Positions 62,575 through 64,000 of a DNA stretch of 64,000 bases are shown here, piece by piece. Position numbers and translations under genes: made by a program. This DNA comes from Diphasiastrum complanatum (Eukaryota; Streptophyta; Lycopodiopsida; Lycopodiales; Lycopodiaceae), in the NCBI GenBank assembly GCA_029204225.1, contig CM055109.1, positions 23,402,422 through 23,466,421 on the forward strand, read 5' to 3'. The notes beneath the pieces were generated by a model that worked only from the letters and a program-made list of their open reading frames with translations, did not search any database and was not told the DNA's origin. Numbering within the stretch: the stretch's first letter is position 1; the number at the start of each line of letters is the position of its first letter.

Positions 62575-63209
62575 CCTCTTTAGCTAATTTGAGCAAAACT
62601 TTGATAACACTCCAAGTGATGTCCTATGATTCATAAACAAGTCCTTTTCCAATGCTTAAAGTAGCATCCATTATTGATGTGTCCACTTTGGATGCATTAT
62701 TATCCCTTACATCAAATTTACACATCAAGATGTAAATAGAACATAAAGAACTAAATAGAATGTAAATGAGATGATTCCTCCATGATATAAACTTTGAACT
62801 CTCTGGAAAATTACAACAACCAAACAAATAAATGTGAGTAATAACCATGTGCTTGCTTGTATCCTCCCGCTTTGTCCTTTCTTGATATGTTTCCACCATA
62901 AAACTCCATGAATGAGCCTCCATCTCCATCTTGCCTCAAGATGCCATCATCACTTGATGACTTGATCATGAATGAGTGATATAATGAGCCTCCAATAGCT
63001 TCATCTCCATCAACAAAACTAGCCAAGAGTGCTAGTACAACTTGTTCTCTAGATCCATTAGTTGCATCCATTCCATGAAAACCATCATCCACTTGCATAA
63101 CATCATCTACACAAGAAGATTCACCAAAGCATGTGAGAAAAGCAAAATGAGACACTTCCACTTGCCTACCTTCCTCATCATATGTGAGCTCCTTTGGCTC
63201 TCTTGTCAT
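62575..63209 (-). pseudogene. Homologue of the unknown Copia-associated ORF, broken
   Basis: Minus-strand frames 63209-62811 and 62929-62624 together contain DEAIGGSLYHSFMIKSSSDD, DGDGGSFMEFYGG, then ISWRNHLIYILFSSLCSIYI and KFDVRDNNASKVDT. Each segment aligns with the 41388-42176 protein (EAIGGSLCHSFMAKPSSDDG, GGSFMEYHGGY, ESWWNHLTYILFDSSCSSHI, KIDVRNSEASQVDT). A frameshift near 62850 splits it. The RNase H core present in the other copy is deleted, leaving only GKGLVYES and LLKLAKEGV before the polypurine tract. The N-terminus here (63209 onward) includes VSHFAFLTCFGESSCVDDVM, not clearly present in the other copy. Confidence 0.7.
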
Positions 63210-63773
63210 TCCTCACTTTCTCTTGTTGTGTTTCTGGCCTCTCTTCCAAACCTACAACAATATCCAAAACATCATTCATCTCAAGAGGTGATTCCATCCT
63301 CACTTTCCACAATGAATAGTTACATGATGAAAGCCTATCATTGTCTTCCAACATGAATCCACTTAATCAGCACATAGAATAGTGAAATCTTGATCAACCT
63401 ATGATCTATCCTCAATCTAATGATTTTTGCCACTTCATAAGATTGAAACACACTCAAATGAAGTTCAGGAACCTCACAATCTAGAGATCCAATCAAAATT
63501 AGGGTTTTGAAAAAATCACAAAAAATTGATTATTTTAATTTCTACTTGATATTCTTGTAGCCACCACTTAGGCTTTTCCAATGCTCTAAAAATTGGCTAA
63601 ATCTAGTAAGTAGGTTGTGAAATCGAAATTGATCAAGATTATAAACCTATTTTGAGTTTTGATCTACAAAAGATCCAATCTACATATGCAAGAAACTCGA
63701 TTTTGGTGTAGCATTGACATCTTCTCCAAATCATTGATAGATGTGATTGCTTCCTTCATAACCTGAAACACAA
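63210..63773 (-). other. Leader of the 62-kb non-autonomous Copia
   Basis: Untranslated leader between PBS and the broken ORF. It matches the leader at 52120-52499 over most of its length. Confidence 0.7.
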
Positions 63774-63785
63774 GCTCTGATACCA
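63774..63785 (-). promoter_or_regulatory. Copia primer-binding site
   Basis: The minus strand reads TGGTATCAGAGC, the standard plant Copia PBS, exactly at the LTR end. Confidence 0.92.
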
Positions 63786-63931
63786 TGTGAGAGATTTTAG
63801 ATCAATTAAGATCCAAATCTACAAAATGATCTTGGGTTAGAAAGACAACAACTCACCAATCTTGCCAATGTAAGAAAATCAACATCTACACTATGAATGC
63901 AATGCAAACTCTAATAGATCTTGATCAAACA
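63786..63931 (-). repeat. 5' LTR (truncated) of the 62-kb non-autonomous Copia
   Basis: It matches the end of the 3' LTR from 61940 to about 62085 and then breaks at CTTGATCAAACAT. Only 146 bp remain. Confidence 0.85.
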
Positions 63932-63932
63932 T

Positions 63933-64000
63933 AAACATCTTGAACTTCCAGAGATGATAGTTCTCTCCGTCGAGTTTGTCAATCAGAGATGAACTAGAAG
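63933..64000 (-). pseudogene. Start of a Copia gag, cut by the window end and an insertion
   Basis: Minus-strand translation gives LIDKLDGENYHLWKFKM, the conserved LxGxNYxxWKxxM block at the start of Copia gag. It is interrupted on the low side by the 62-kb element and leaves the window on the other side. It probably belongs with the integrase fragment at 61137-61903. Confidence 0.75.

Larger units (their letters stand above)
61940..63931 (-). mobile_element. Non-autonomous Copia element with extra ORF
   Basis: In minus orientation it has a shortened 5' LTR (63931-63786), a PBS, a leader of about 550 bp, a broken ORF homologous to the unknown part of the 41388-42176 ORF, a polypurine tract and a 3' LTR (62571-61940). 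There is no gag, protease, integrase or RT. It lies between a Copia gag start (64000-63933) and a Copia integrase fragment (61903-61137) of the same strand, which suggests insertion into that element. Confidence 0.8.

Overview
The window is nuclear DNA of a land plant with a large, repeat-dense genome. It holds one convincing host gene, an intronless bromodomain-NET (BET/GTE-like) reading frame at 6749-7585. Almost everything else is decayed, nested transposable elements: Ty1/Copia and Ty3/Gypsy LTR retrotransposons with plant-type primer-binding sites, a Penelope-like reverse transcriptase, a MITE-like inverted repeat, a possible En/Spm-type transposase remnant, and nine long CT/GA microsatellites. 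Low GC, sparse genes, chimeric elements and a Penelope-type RT (a group reported in conifers and green algae) fit a gymnosperm or another large-genome non-flowering plant, but the lineage cannot be proven from this sequence.

Layout. 0.1-5 kb: a minus-strand remnant of the extra ORF of a Gypsy family, a Copia RT-RNase H tail with its 3' LTR, and a diverged plus-strand copy of the large Gypsy LTR. 5.6-8.3 kb: imperfect repeats, a MITE, a TATA box, the bromodomain-NET gene, then a (CT)n-rich downstream stretch with tandem duplications. 8.3-14.7 kb: mostly featureless, then minus-strand Copia remnants. 15.1-16.1 kb: a dispersed repeat that recurs at 36.1-39.5 kb. 16.6-31.9 kb: one large minus-strand Gypsy element with a 1.76-kb LTR, a PBS starting TGGCGCC, gag, protease, RT-RNase H and integrase, extra ORFs after integrase, and 24-25-bp minisatellites on both sides of the coding region. 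It has three LTR copies: the 5' LTR and a tandem pair at the 3' end.

32.1-35.7 kb: a frameshifted Penelope-like element. 36.7-39.07 kb: a Copia deletion derivative inserted in the dispersed repeat; the copy at 15 kb preserves the empty site. 40.2-44.8 kb: a chain of non-autonomous Copia derivatives. 48.42-51.69 kb: a gag-protease-only Copia element with a perfect 5-bp target-site duplication and a rearranged 5' LTR. 52.0-53.0 kb: the 5' end of another minus-strand non-autonomous Copia element. 53.0-58 kb: unrecognised sequence with a broken minus-strand ORF, a duplicated ORF pair and short tandem duplications. 58-59 kb: a possible transposase remnant. 59.5-64 kb: Copia fragments, including a non-autonomous element inserted in a minus-strand Copia whose gag start reaches the end of the window.

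No operon-like cooperation exists here. The main relationships are parasitic: deleted Copia elements keep LTR, PBS and polypurine tract and presumably depended on enzymes from intact relatives. Two of them share an extra reading frame not recognised as any standard retrotransposon domain. No rRNA, tRNA or CRISPR locus was recognised by eye.
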